From NCBI GenBank assembly GCA_910589485.1, contig CAJUSW010000014.1:4982-68981 (forward strand): 64,000 nt of DNA, written 5' to 3'. Positions within the stretch are counted from its first letter, which is position 1, and every line of letters begins with the position of its first letter. Source of the stretch: an uncultured Duncaniella sp. (lineage in GTDB: Bacteria; Bacteroidota; Bacteroidia; Bacteroidales; Muribaculaceae). The notes under the pieces are model-generated. The model was not told the DNA's origin, searched no databases, and saw only the letters and a program-made list of their open reading frames with translations. A program made the translations under genes and the position numbers. Shown piece by piece: positions 48,949-58,016 of the stretch.

Positions 48949-48956
48949 TATCTTTG
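48949..48956 (+). promoter_or_regulatory. -7 element 4 bases from the rlmH GTG (leaderless-type promoter)
   Basis: TATCTTTG ends 4 bases before the GTG at 48961, so the mRNA would start at or next to the start codon. The upstream half of this promoter must lie in the first codons of nadC. Confidence 0.6.
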
Positions 48957-48960
48957 AAGC

Positions 48961-49434
48961 GTGAAAATTATTCTTATAACGGTGGGCAAGACTTCCACCA
49001 AATATATAGCCGACGCCATAGGCGATTTTGTGAAGCGCGTGAATCACTACGCTCCGATGGAGGTTGTCACGGTGCCCGACCTGAAATCCACCCGCGGTAT
49101 CACCGAGGAGGTACAGAAGCAGAGGGAGGGAGCCGCGATACTCGCATCTCTGCAACCCGGCGATCATGTGTGCCTGCTCGATGAGCGGGGCAAGGAGATG
49201 ACCTCGCGCGAGTTTGCAACCATGATCGACAAGAGGATGAACCAGGGGCTGAAGAGGCTCGTGTTTGTGATCGGAGGTCCTTACGGATTCTCGCAGGAGG
49301 TATATGACCGGGCCGACAGCAAACTGTCGCTATCGCGCATGACGTTCACCCACGAGATGGTGAGGCTGTTTTTCGCCGAGCAGGTTTACCGGGCTATGAC
49401 GATACTCCGTGGCGAACCCTACCATCATGACTGA
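48961..49434 (+). CDS. rlmH: 23S rRNA (pseudouridine-1915-N3)-methyltransferase
   Basis: 157 residues, GTG start. The SPOUT/trefoil-knot region FVIGGPYGFSQEVYDRAD and the C-terminal QVYRAMTILRGEPYHH are near-invariant in RlmH. It methylates pseudouridine 1915 in helix 69 of 23S rRNA. Confidence 0.97.
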   Translation: MKIILITVGKTSTKYIADAIGDFVKRVNHYAPMEVVTVPDLKSTRGITEEVQKQREGAAILASLQPGDHVCLLDERGKEMTSREFATMIDKRMNQGLKRLVFVIGGPYGFSQEVYDRADSKLSLSRMTFTHEMVRLFFAEQVYRAMTILRGEPYHHD

Positions 49435-49481
49435 AACCGCCTGTCCCGGCTGATTCCGGAACAGGAGCTGATCTCAGGTCA

Positions 49482-50657
49482 TTATTTCTTTATGCCACCC
49501 TTGACACCTCCGCCGAGCGAGAAGATGTTCTGGTCGTAGCTCACGGTCTTCTGTCCCTGCTCGCGTTTACGCTTGAGGGCGAGTTTGACAAGACGGTCCA
49601 TGAGCTGGTCGAACTTCAGTCCGGTAGCTTCCCACAGGTAGAATGAGAGCGAGCCGGGGATGGTGTTGATCTCGTTGACATATATCTCCTTGGTATCATC
49701 GTCGATGATGAAGTCGATGCGGCTCACACCATGGCATCCGAGCACACGGAAAGTCTCTCCGGCCAGATACTGGATACGGTCGGTCATATCCTTGGGGAGA
49801 TCGGCGGGGATACGCTTCTGGGAAGCCTGCATACCTTTGGTGCCCTTTGTACCACCCATGTACTTATCCTCGTAGGAGAGGATCTCGGCGCTCTTGATAG
49901 GCTCCTCGAGAACCGACATCTGATACTCATCGCAATCGCCGAGCACCGAGCAGTTGATCTCCTTGAGATTGTCGACCATGTGCTCCACGATGATGCGTGA
50001 CGAGTATTTCTCGGCCACCTCGATCTTCTCGATCATCTGCTCGCGGTTGGCGGCACGGCCTATACCCACACTCGATCCGAGGTTGGCGGGCTTGACAATC
50101 ACGGGGTAGCCGATCTTATCCTCGATACGGGCTATAAGCTCGTCGCGTTTCTTGAACCACTCCTTGTCGGTGAACCACACATAGTCGATCACGGGGACAC
50201 CGCTCTCACGCAGTATCATCTTCATGGTGATCTTGTCCATACCGTTGGCGCTGGCCAGAGTGTTGCATCCGGCATACGGGATACCGATGGTCTCGAGAAC
50301 GCCCTCGAAGATTCCATCCTCCACGTTGGATCCGTGGAGCACGGGGATCACCACATCAAGAGTGGTGAGCACAGCCGAGCCGAACATAGGTTTCTTGACA
50401 CGGTAGAGATTGTAGTCGCCATAGGACGGCTCCATGTACACCTGGGTACACTTGGCGAGCAACGAGGGGATGTCGCGGTAGTTGGCCACGTCAAACAGCG
50501 CGTCGCCCGTGTAGAATCGTCCCTGCTTGGATATGTATATGGGGGTGACATCGTACTTGTCACGGTCAATGGCGTGCATGGCTTGGGAGGCTGATATCAC
50601 CGAGATCTCATGCTCGGTGGAGCGTCCTCCGAAGAATACTCCTATATTGGTCTTCAT
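49482..50657 (-). CDS. ddl: D-alanine--D-alanine ligase
   Basis: 391 residues. ATP-grasp ligase with GGRSTEHEISVISA at the N-terminus, VLHGSNVEDG, the PANLGSSVGIG segment and the metal-binding EINTIPGS. Makes the D-Ala-D-Ala dipeptide for peptidoglycan. Last of a three-gene operon after a MurF-like ligase (29-base gap) and an alpha/beta hydrolase. Two extra features versus E. coli Ddl are a Gly-rich KYMGGTKGTKGM loop and a C-terminal tail rich in Lys and Gly. D-Ala-D-Lac specificity cannot be excluded by eye. Confidence 0.93.
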   Translation of the reverse strand: MKTNIGVFFGGRSTEHEISVISASQAMHAIDRDKYDVTPIYISKQGRFYTGDALFDVANYRDIPSLLAKCTQVYMEPSYGDYNLYRVKKPMFGSAVLTTLDVVIPVLHGSNVEDGIFEGVLETIGIPYAGCNTLASANGMDKITMKMILRESGVPVIDYVWFTDKEWFKKRDELIARIEDKIGYPVIVKPANLGSSVGIGRAANREQMIEKIEVAEKYSSRIIVEHMVDNLKEINCSVLGDCDEYQMSVLEEPIKSAEILSYEDKYMGGTKGTKGMQASQKRIPADLPKDMTDRIQYLAGETFRVLGCHGVSRIDFIIDDDTKEIYVNEINTIPGSLSFYLWEATGLKFDQLMDRLVKLALKRKREQGQKTVSYDQNIFSLGGGVKGGIKK

Positions 50658-50686
50658 ATATATTAAGTGAATCTTATATGTTCTGT

Positions 50687-52282
50687 TTATTTGAAAGTGT
50701 CGGGGAGATCATTCTCGTAAAGGATGGTATCGCCGGGCTTAAGCACTGACGCGAGCATACGCTGGGAGTCAGCGAATGTTGCCACCGTGCGCACCTCGGC
50801 CGAGCGGGGCGATACGCTTTCGATACCCTCCACAATAGCCTCACGGTTGTATTCGCCTACGATCACAGCCAGGTCGGCCGATGTGGCAATCTTACGGCCA
50901 AACTCGCGGTTGAGCTCCTCCTGACGGTCGCCAAGCTCGATCATACCGGGAGTAACGACTATGCGCCGTCCGCCGGTCATCATCGACAGCACGTCGAGGG
51001 CCATGCGCGAGCCGGTGGGGTTGGAGTTGAAGGCATCATCAATGATAGTGACACCGCCGGGTGTGCGCTTCATGTTGAGACGGTGCTCCACCTGCTCGAT
51101 CTGTCCCACAGCGTAGCGTATCTTCTCGGCGGGCACTCCGAGACGCAGGGCGATGATGATAGCCGCAAGGAGATTGCTCACGTTACATTCGCCCACAAGA
51201 CGGGTGGTGAAGCCGAGCGACTCACCGGCCGGAGTCTTGACTGTGAAGCTCGTGCCCGAGGGGGAATAGGTGATATCGGTGGCCACATAATCGGCATTGG
51301 CAGTATCGGTGACCGCGTAACGCAGACACTCCACATTGTCAACCTTGCGTGAAGCCACAAAAGGAAAATCATCGTTGATAACGGCAACGCCGTCGGCAGG
51401 GAGAGCGTCGACCAGTTCAAACTTGGTGCGCTGTACATTCTCGATCGAGCCGAACGATTCAAGATGCTGTTCGCCCACGGCGGTGACTATACCAATCGAG
51501 GGGTGGACAAGCTCGCATATCTCCTTGATATCGCCGGGCTGTTTTGCGCCCATCTCCACGATGAACACCTCATTGTAAGGCTTAAGATACTCGCGCACGG
51601 TGCGTATCACGCCCATGGTGGTGTTAAAACTGCCCGGAGTCATCATCACGTCGAAATGCTCCGAGAGTATGCGGTTGAGGTAATGTTTCGTACTGGTCTT
51701 GCCGTAACTGCCGGTCACGCCTATGATCCTGAGGTCGGGCATGGAGCGTAGTATCCGCTCGGCATCGCGGTAATATCCGTCATTGATATGCTTTTCCACA
51801 GGTTTGAGCAACCAATTGGCCGCAACGGCAAAGATATGCGAGAAACAGTATATGCCAAGTGCGGCAATGGCCGAATACTCCAGGACATGGCCCATGCGCC
51901 ACCCTATCACAGCGGCTGGAACAAGCACAATGACCGACAGGAGCATCATGACACCGAGTATGCGCCACGCCCTGCGGGTCATGACAAGAGGTTTCTTATA
52001 CTTGCGGCGCGAAAGGGTAATGACATTGACAAGCGACACCGCTGTGACAAGCCCCATGGCCACATAAGGCACCGAGAGGGTCGACATGGAAGCGAGCACC
52101 ACGGCTCCGCTCACGAGACGCATCACCGATGTGGTGTCCTGCGAGGTGTGGAGCCAGCGGTTGTATCGCTCGTTGCGATAGGAATTCTGCTGCAGCATCA
52201 TGAGATCGCGACGGAACTCGATGAAGTAGCATGCTATGGCCACCAATGTGGCGATTATGCTCATTATCAACATGACTTGCAA
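50687..52282 (-). CDS. MurF-like Mur ligase with N-terminal membrane domain
   Basis: 531 residues. About 150 N-terminal residues carry four or so hydrophobic helices, absent from ordinary soluble MurF. The Mur ligase core follows: ATP loop GVTGSYGKTSTKHYL, the MGAKQPGDIKEIC segment, NDDFP, and DDAFNSNPTGS in the third domain. Because ddl is next in the operon, a D-Ala-D-Ala-adding (MurF) role is likely, at the membrane. A main dcw-cluster MurF probably exists elsewhere, making this an extra or specialised copy. Confidence 0.87.
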   Translation of the reverse strand: MQVMLIMSIIATLVAIACYFIEFRRDLMMLQQNSYRNERYNRWLHTSQDTTSVMRLVSGAVVLASMSTLSVPYVAMGLVTAVSLVNVITLSRRKYKKPLVMTRRAWRILGVMMLLSVIVLVPAAVIGWRMGHVLEYSAIAALGIYCFSHIFAVAANWLLKPVEKHINDGYYRDAERILRSMPDLRIIGVTGSYGKTSTKHYLNRILSEHFDVMMTPGSFNTTMGVIRTVREYLKPYNEVFIVEMGAKQPGDIKEICELVHPSIGIVTAVGEQHLESFGSIENVQRTKFELVDALPADGVAVINDDFPFVASRKVDNVECLRYAVTDTANADYVATDITYSPSGTSFTVKTPAGESLGFTTRLVGECNVSNLLAAIIIALRLGVPAEKIRYAVGQIEQVEHRLNMKRTPGGVTIIDDAFNSNPTGSRMALDVLSMMTGGRRIVVTPGMIELGDRQEELNREFGRKIATSADLAVIVGEYNREAIVEGIESVSPRSAEVRTVATFADSQRMLASVLKPGDTILYENDLPDTFK

Positions 52283-52285
52283 TGA

Positions 52286-53059
52286 TTATTTTCGTGTCAG
52301 GAAACTCTGCAACACGGCCGAGAACTGACGGGGATTATCAAGAAAACTGTAATGTCCGCAACCGGGGAAGGAGACAAGTCCGGCATCGGGGATCAGGCGC
52401 TCCATGGTGTGGGCATCTGAGATGGGTGTGGCAGTATCGTTCTCGCCCCATATCAGCAGGGCCGGGGCCTTGATGAGCGGGAGACGGTCGGTGAGATCCT
52501 CGTTGACCACCTTGGAAAGTATACGGCGCATCATCGGTGAGGCTGAGGCATAGTCGCTCGATCCGGCCTTGGCACGGCGCGCATCAAGACGCTTCTCGGC
52601 ATTCTCCTTGCCATAAATGAGATACATCAGCCTCTTCATGGCCTTGAATGTGTACACCTTCCAATAATACTTGAGTGTGCGGTGAGGCTTTATGCCGGCG
52701 GCATCGACGAGTATCACGGCATCTACATCCGTGCGCCGGGATGAGTAAAGGATGGCCACACGGCCACCGAACGAATGGCCGAGCAAAGCGGGCCTCTCCA
52801 CGCCGAGAGCCGAGATGAACTCCTCGAGCATGAGTGTATAGTCCTCCACGCCCCACACTTCGGAAGGCTCCTGAGAACTGCCAAATCCCGGAAAATCTAT
52901 ATTTATAACCCTGTAGCCGGCTTGCAGAGCTGTGCGCTCGACCGAGGCAAGTGTTGTGTGGTCACACCCCCAGCCATGCATGAGGATGATTGCGCGGTCG
53001 CCATCGCCATTGTCGGTGTAGTGTACGCGCAAGCCACGGATTGTAATATCCTTGTCCAT
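52286..53059 (-). CDS. Alpha/beta hydrolase
   Basis: 257 residues. The oxyanion segment HGWGCDH, the nucleophile elbow GHSFGG (Ser), Asp in WGENDTATPI and His near the end (GCGHYSFLDN) give a complete catalytic triad. No signal peptide. It is 3 bases from the MurF-like gene and so co-translated with a cell-wall ligase pair. Substrate unknown; a peptidoglycan-precursor esterase or amidase is only a guess. Confidence 0.87.
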   Translation of the reverse strand: MDKDITIRGLRVHYTDNGDGDRAIILMHGWGCDHTTLASVERTALQAGYRVINIDFPGFGSSQEPSEVWGVEDYTLMLEEFISALGVERPALLGHSFGGRVAILYSSRRTDVDAVILVDAAGIKPHRTLKYYWKVYTFKAMKRLMYLIYGKENAEKRLDARRAKAGSSDYASASPMMRRILSKVVNEDLTDRLPLIKAPALLIWGENDTATPISDAHTMERLIPDAGLVSFPGCGHYSFLDNPRQFSAVLQSFLTRK

Positions 53060-53191
53060 AAATCAGCAAAAGGCGCATCGGACAGTGACACGCCGAAAAA
53101 ATCATCCACAAAATTATAAAATATCCTATCGTTATGCAAAGACTCGGACGGCAAATTTGCTATAAACGTTCTCCGGCAAGGCGCGGATGCG

Positions 53192-53818
53192 TCACAGCCT
53201 CTTGCCGAGGTAATAGGCATTCCAGTCGTCAACTGCATATCCACATCCCTTGCACCGGAATGAGCTCGCCGAGGCTCCGGGGATCTTGGCTCCGTCGAAA
53301 TACACGTTCCAATTGTCCTTGGCGTAACCGTCACCGAGCACTGCAAACGATGATGCGGATGCTCCTCTGACAGTCTGCCCGGCATAATATACGTTCCAAT
53401 CATCCTTGGCATACCAATCCTTCAGGACCGAAAACGAGGATGCCGATGCTCCGTTGACCTTGACCCCGTCATAGAAGACATTCCAATCGTCCTTGGCGTA
53501 GCCGAAACCGAGCACACGGAACGATCCGGCACTCGCTCCGACGAGGCGTTTGCCACAATAGTACACACTCCATCCGTCCTTGGCATAGCCGTCACTCAGA
53601 ATCTTGAACGTCTGGGCCGAGGCACCCTCTACCCTGCTCCGGCCATAAAACACCTGATTGTTAGTGACCAGATAGTCAGGATGGTGATGGTGACGATCCT
53701 CATATCCATGTTCAGGATTATGAGGTGGCCGGGGATAACGGCGTGAATCCTGGGCCATCGCTGACATTGCACCAAGCAGAAGAATATATACAAGGAGTAT
53801 TGCGATTCTTTTCAGCAT
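53192..53818 (-). CDS. Exported DKNYY-repeat protein
   Basis: 208 residues: signal peptide (LLVYILLLGAMSAMA), a His/Pro-rich linker (YPRPPHNPEHGYEDRHHHHPDY), then five near-identical units of about 31 residues built on YAKDDWNVYYxG and GASASSF. This is the DKNYY family, common in host-associated bacteria and without a known function. The last unit has extra cysteines (FRCKGCGYA). Probably periplasmic. The His cluster might bind metal. Confidence 0.85.
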   Translation of the reverse strand: MLKRIAILLVYILLLGAMSAMAQDSRRYPRPPHNPEHGYEDRHHHHPDYLVTNNQVFYGRSRVEGASAQTFKILSDGYAKDGWSVYYCGKRLVGASAGSFRVLGFGYAKDDWNVFYDGVKVNGASASSFSVLKDWYAKDDWNVYYAGQTVRGASASSFAVLGDGYAKDNWNVYFDGAKIPGASASSFRCKGCGYAVDDWNAYYLGKRL

Positions 53819-53830
53819 ATTAATAAATTG

Positions 53831-53867
53831 TATGGAGTGAGTTGCAAATGTAGCAATTCACTCCATA
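53831..53867. promoter_or_regulatory. 15-bp inverted repeat enclosing a -7 element
   Basis: TATGGAGTGAGTTGC and GCAATTCACTCCATA (14 of 15 complementary) are separated by 7 bases, and the -7 element TACATTTG (minus strand, 53845-53852) overlaps the centre. It could be an operator for the DKNYY gene, or a hairpin ending the upstream efflux operon; the T-run is weak for the latter. Confidence 0.6.
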
Positions 53868-53911
53868 AAAGTCAAATAAAAAAGATAGGATTTCCCGAGG
53901 GTATTCGGAAT

Positions 53912-55384
53912 TTAACGCATGAGTCTTTCTATATCGTGATCTATGGGGGCCGACTTGTCATAATCCCATAGTGTGAGGCTACGCAACTGATAGTAATAGT
54001 ACCAATAGTGGAACAGCTGGTTGACATACTCGCGCCTTGACTCGTCCTTCTTGACCTGGGAATCGTTGAGATCGAGCGTCGAGATCTTGCCCACCATGAA
54101 TGTCTTCACATTGGTATCGTAGCGGCGCACGGCTATCTCATCGGCCCGCGAAGCGATGGCCACCTGCTCGCGCTGATTGTTGAACCGCTCCACAAGGACG
54201 AATATATCCTGGCTGAAATTCATGTTCTCCTGCCTGAGACGGCTCTCGACCACCTCACGGTTGCTCTGAGCCACCTTAACCTTGCCTCGGCGCTTGCCCC
54301 AGTCGAGAAGAGGTATCTTCATGCCGAGCTGCACCACCTGATTGTCCTTAAGAGGATCGTAAGCTCCGCTGAAAGCGTCGGATGTGCCTGTAAAACCAAT
54401 CTGAGCGAATAGAGTGATCTCGCGCATCGAGCCTCGTGCCTTGGCCACTTCATAGTCGGCCTCGAGCTGACGGCGACGCAGATTCCGCGCAAAGGAACTG
54501 TTGAGCAACGCCCGGTGAAGCACATCGTCGTAAGTAAGCTCACCTCCCGGAATCTCGGCCGGAATCACAGGCTCCAGCTCCACATCCTCGGCTATGCCAA
54601 GGAACGACCGCAACTGGAACATGTTGCTCTTGAGATCGCTCAGACTCGAAGTATAGGCCGCGCGGGCATCGAGCACGTTCAGTTCGAGCTGCAGCAGGTC
54701 ATTCTCGCTGATCTGCCCCATAGCCCGCTTGGCACGCGCCACTTCATAGAGCTTCTCGGAATTGGCGAGATTCTGCTCGGCTATCCTCACCTGCTCGCGG
54801 GCCATGAGCAGGTTGAAATAATGGTTTATGGCGGTCATGGCCACCTCCTCGGTCTCGGATATGAACCGCGCCTTGGCCTCGGCATATCTCACCGGCTCGA
54901 TGCGCCGGTTCCACTTGGCATGGTTGGTGCCGAATATGGGCTGGTTTAGAGTGATTGCCACCGGGATCGACATGTATCTCGACGACCGTGGCGAGGAGAG
55001 CTGACGCATGAAGTCGAGCGAAGTGTTGAGCGACAGCGTGCCTCCGGTGAACCATATGCTCTGGTTTACCGATACCTCACCCGTCATCTGCAGATAATTG
55101 TTGCGGACAAACGTGTAGGAACCGTCGCCGAGCTGATAGGGCGTATAGCTCTTACGGTAGGATGGCACAGTGGCATTGAAATTCACCTCGGGCAACAGAT
55201 CGGCGCGGAAGATGCGGTACTCCCAGTAGGCCGTGCGCAGCTCATTGAGCGCGACGGCGGCATCGACACTCGATCTCCGCGCTATGGCGATGGCCTCGTC
55301 GAGAGTCAGGCTACGTACTGTCTGTGCTTCTGACAGGAGTGCCCCCGTCAGAATTGCACAAACTATAAATACAACTTTTTTCAA
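53912..55384 (-). CDS. TolC-family outer-membrane efflux protein
   Basis: 490 residues with signal peptide (VVFIVCAILTGALLSEAQ). Two repeats of the outer-membrane-efflux fold, with long amphipathic helices such as LYEVARAKRAMGQISENDLLQLELNVLDAR, span the protein. It forms the outer-membrane exit duct. Last gene of the five-gene efflux operon: adaptor, ATPase, two permeases, TolC. Confidence 0.94.
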   Translation of the reverse strand: MKKVVFIVCAILTGALLSEAQTVRSLTLDEAIAIARRSSVDAAVALNELRTAYWEYRIFRADLLPEVNFNATVPSYRKSYTPYQLGDGSYTFVRNNYLQMTGEVSVNQSIWFTGGTLSLNTSLDFMRQLSSPRSSRYMSIPVAITLNQPIFGTNHAKWNRRIEPVRYAEAKARFISETEEVAMTAINHYFNLLMAREQVRIAEQNLANSEKLYEVARAKRAMGQISENDLLQLELNVLDARAAYTSSLSDLKSNMFQLRSFLGIAEDVELEPVIPAEIPGGELTYDDVLHRALLNSSFARNLRRRQLEADYEVAKARGSMREITLFAQIGFTGTSDAFSGAYDPLKDNQVVQLGMKIPLLDWGKRRGKVKVAQSNREVVESRLRQENMNFSQDIFVLVERFNNQREQVAIASRADEIAVRRYDTNVKTFMVGKISTLDLNDSQVKKDESRREYVNQLFHYWYYYYQLRSLTLWDYDKSAPIDHDIERLMR

Positions 55385-55421
55385 TGAATAATCAGTGAAT
55401 TAGTAATTAGTAAAAAACAGC

Positions 55422-56678
55422 CTATTCATCATGAAGGGCAACGGCCGGATCGAGGCGCATGGCTCGCCACGCCGGGATACCTATACCGGCGATTATCATC
55501 AGGGCGATGAGGGCATAAGTGATGAGCGCGGAGACTATAATGCGTCCGATATTGAAATAGTCAGCTGCCCCATAAGCGGTATTTAGCTCAAAATGAGCCA
55601 ACAGCATGTCAATACATATCGCCGGGATGGTGACAACCGAGAGTATCACCAGGCCCTCCCCTATCATACGGCGGAAAATATCGGAGCGGGTGGCACCGTT
55701 GACCTTGCGTATGGCAATCTCCCCGACCCGTTGCTGGGTGCGGAACCAGAATGTGCCGAACAGTCCGAGAAAGACATTGATGAGAAGAAACGCCATACCA
55801 GACACCATCGACAACAGCTTCTGCCGATCTTCACTCACCACATTGTCACGAAGATTGTCGAATGAGCTGACAGATCCGATGAACAGATTACCCACCCTGA
55901 AGTGCTTGGGAGCATCGGCCATCAGATTGGTGATGAAATCCTTATCCATATTATCCTTGACCCTAACACATAGCTCATCCAGAAGAAATGACGCACTCTT
56001 ATCGCCATAGTTGATCTTTCTTATTATTGTCTTATCCATGGTGCCATGCGCCATATATTCGGAATAACGGATAGGGTTAATCACCGCCTTAATCTCCCAG
56101 CTGTAATTATAGCCGAAAGGATCGTGGATGGTGTCATGCACATGCGTTCTCATGTCAATTCCACTGTTCTCAAACACGTTGGATGAAATAAACACCCCCT
56201 CATTTTCAAGCAGTGCGGCCAACTGTTCAGGTGTCTCCCCATTGGCCCCACGTATCTTGAACACCTTGAAATATTCAGGCGATACATTTCGGGCATTAAC
56301 CATACCCTCAGAAACTATAGTATCATAAGCTACCGTCTCGCCGGTACTATTCCAATTATACGGATGAGCTACATTACTGTAGGATGCTACCTCGACCTCC
56401 GGACGGCGTGACAGACGGTCGATGAGTTCGAGTTTGTCAGTTATCACCTGCGAGGCATCACGCTCGGTGTAATCGGGGCTGTTGCTGTTGAGAGTGCAGA
56501 CATTGATTTTATAGCAATGATCCACTTCAAAGCCCAACGGCTCATTATATGTCACGTAGGTTACACAGCAATAATCTACCGTGTACCACACCACAATGCT
56601 GACAATAAGCAGTTCGAGCGCGAGCCACATGTTACTGCGCCAGTCATTGAGAGTCTGCTTTATAAGTTTTCTATTCAT
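55422..56678 (-). CDS. ABC transporter permease, MacB/FtsX type (second)
   Basis: 418 residues: one N-terminal membrane helix, a periplasmic domain of about 240 residues, and three C-terminal helices (FLLINVFLGLFGTFWF onward) with the conserved EIAIRKVNGATRSDIFRRMIGEG coupling segment and the ending AMRLDPAVALHDE. A mechanotransmission-type permease, not a channel importer. Paralog of the preceding permease gene (9-base gap), so the transporter is likely a heterodimer. Confidence 0.93.
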   Translation of the reverse strand: MNRKLIKQTLNDWRSNMWLALELLIVSIVVWYTVDYCCVTYVTYNEPLGFEVDHCYKINVCTLNSNSPDYTERDASQVITDKLELIDRLSRRPEVEVASYSNVAHPYNWNSTGETVAYDTIVSEGMVNARNVSPEYFKVFKIRGANGETPEQLAALLENEGVFISSNVFENSGIDMRTHVHDTIHDPFGYNYSWEIKAVINPIRYSEYMAHGTMDKTIIRKINYGDKSASFLLDELCVRVKDNMDKDFITNLMADAPKHFRVGNLFIGSVSSFDNLRDNVVSEDRQKLLSMVSGMAFLLINVFLGLFGTFWFRTQQRVGEIAIRKVNGATRSDIFRRMIGEGLVILSVVTIPAICIDMLLAHFELNTAYGAADYFNIGRIIVSALITYALIALMIIAGIGIPAWRAMRLDPAVALHDE

Positions 56679-56687
56679 GTCAGTTTT

Positions 56688-57971
56688 TTATTTACGAAGT
56701 CCGGAAATGGCGTTTACAATATTCATGCGCGAAGCCCTCCATGCTGGTATGCCGGTGCTGAGAAGATTTAGAATGAAACAGAATACAAAAGCCCGGAAGA
56801 ATGTCATCCAGTTGAGCATCGACACAAGTGGCAACCCTACTCCGGGGACAGATCCTACAGTGCGCATACTGAATATATAATCTTGTGCGAAGTAGGCAAA
56901 CACCACACTCAGCAACAACCCTATGGCACCGGCCACAACCGTCACTACAAGATTCTCTCCGAGAATGGTCATCATGGTCTCAAAACGGGTGCAACCGAAC
57001 GCCCGGCGCACACCTATCTCGGCAATGCGCCCTCTCAGACGGCTCTCGGTCATGCTGCTGAGATTGATTGCAGGGACAAGAAGAAGTATCGCATAGATAA
57101 TGAGATTTCTACGACGTGCCGTAGCCTTATCTGGCTCGGTAAAAGAAGATTTCACATACGATTCCAACTCTTGGTCATACGGACGGCCCAAAGTCTGAAT
57201 CTCCCAACCGGTCGAGGCAATCTCCTTGTTAACGGACTCTACCCGACGGTTGAACTCCTCACGTATCTTGTCAAAATCACCGCGGTCGCGGGCAAGAATC
57301 GTAACGGAAATATCGCCCATTATGCCGGAGTTCCATTCATTCTTATTCTCAGACAATATCGGCACAAATACATGTGCGAAAGTACGCGCCGACTGTGACG
57401 GCACATCTTTCACCACCCCGACCACACGGTAAGGGGCATAATTGAGCAACACCTCACGACCTACCACATCGGTCGATCCGAAAACAGCACGTGCCGTATT
57501 GGCGGTAATCACGGCTAACGGCATTCCGGCATCAGCCTCGGCCTTGTCAAACGGACGGCCGGCCACAAATGTGTAATCGAACACTTTCCAGTAGGCATCA
57601 TCAACTTTCTTATATCCCACCTCAGCAGGAGTCCCCTCCCTCTCCTGCAAGATAGCCTCGGTATAAACCTGTTTATAAGCCGTGACAGCCTCGGGTGTTG
57701 TCAATGGTGAAAAGAGACTCTTGAATGTTTCATAGCTCATGGGGCCGTTTGAACCGAATTGCTTCTTCTCTATCTGCACAATGGAGGTCCATGTGTGGTG
57801 GAGGAAACGGTCACGGTTGCTCTCGGGAGCGTAAGGCGTAATCCCTATATCGGAAATCATCACGACAATCATTATCAGGAAAATCGCCAGTGCCGTACCG
57901 ATAATCGACACGACACTTACCACCGGCTGATGTCGCAGATTTATCAATATGGATTTAATATTTATTTTCAT
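56688..57971 (-). CDS. ABC transporter permease, MacB/FtsX type (first)
   Basis: 427 residues with the same layout: N-terminal helix, MacB-like periplasmic domain (about 45-280), then three helices with EIGVRRAFGCTRFETMMTILGENLVV and a final GIPAWRASRMNIVNAISGLRK. Partner of the second permease and of the ATPase encoded upstream. Confidence 0.93.
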   Translation of the reverse strand: MKINIKSILINLRHQPVVSVVSIIGTALAIFLIMIVVMISDIGITPYAPESNRDRFLHHTWTSIVQIEKKQFGSNGPMSYETFKSLFSPLTTPEAVTAYKQVYTEAILQEREGTPAEVGYKKVDDAYWKVFDYTFVAGRPFDKAEADAGMPLAVITANTARAVFGSTDVVGREVLLNYAPYRVVGVVKDVPSQSARTFAHVFVPILSENKNEWNSGIMGDISVTILARDRGDFDKIREEFNRRVESVNKEIASTGWEIQTLGRPYDQELESYVKSSFTEPDKATARRRNLIIYAILLLVPAINLSSMTESRLRGRIAEIGVRRAFGCTRFETMMTILGENLVVTVVAGAIGLLLSVVFAYFAQDYIFSMRTVGSVPGVGLPLVSMLNWMTFFRAFVFCFILNLLSTGIPAWRASRMNIVNAISGLRK

Positions 57972-58016
57972 TTTATACTCTTGGTTTAAGTGGATATTCC
58001 ATTGATATCACTCATA

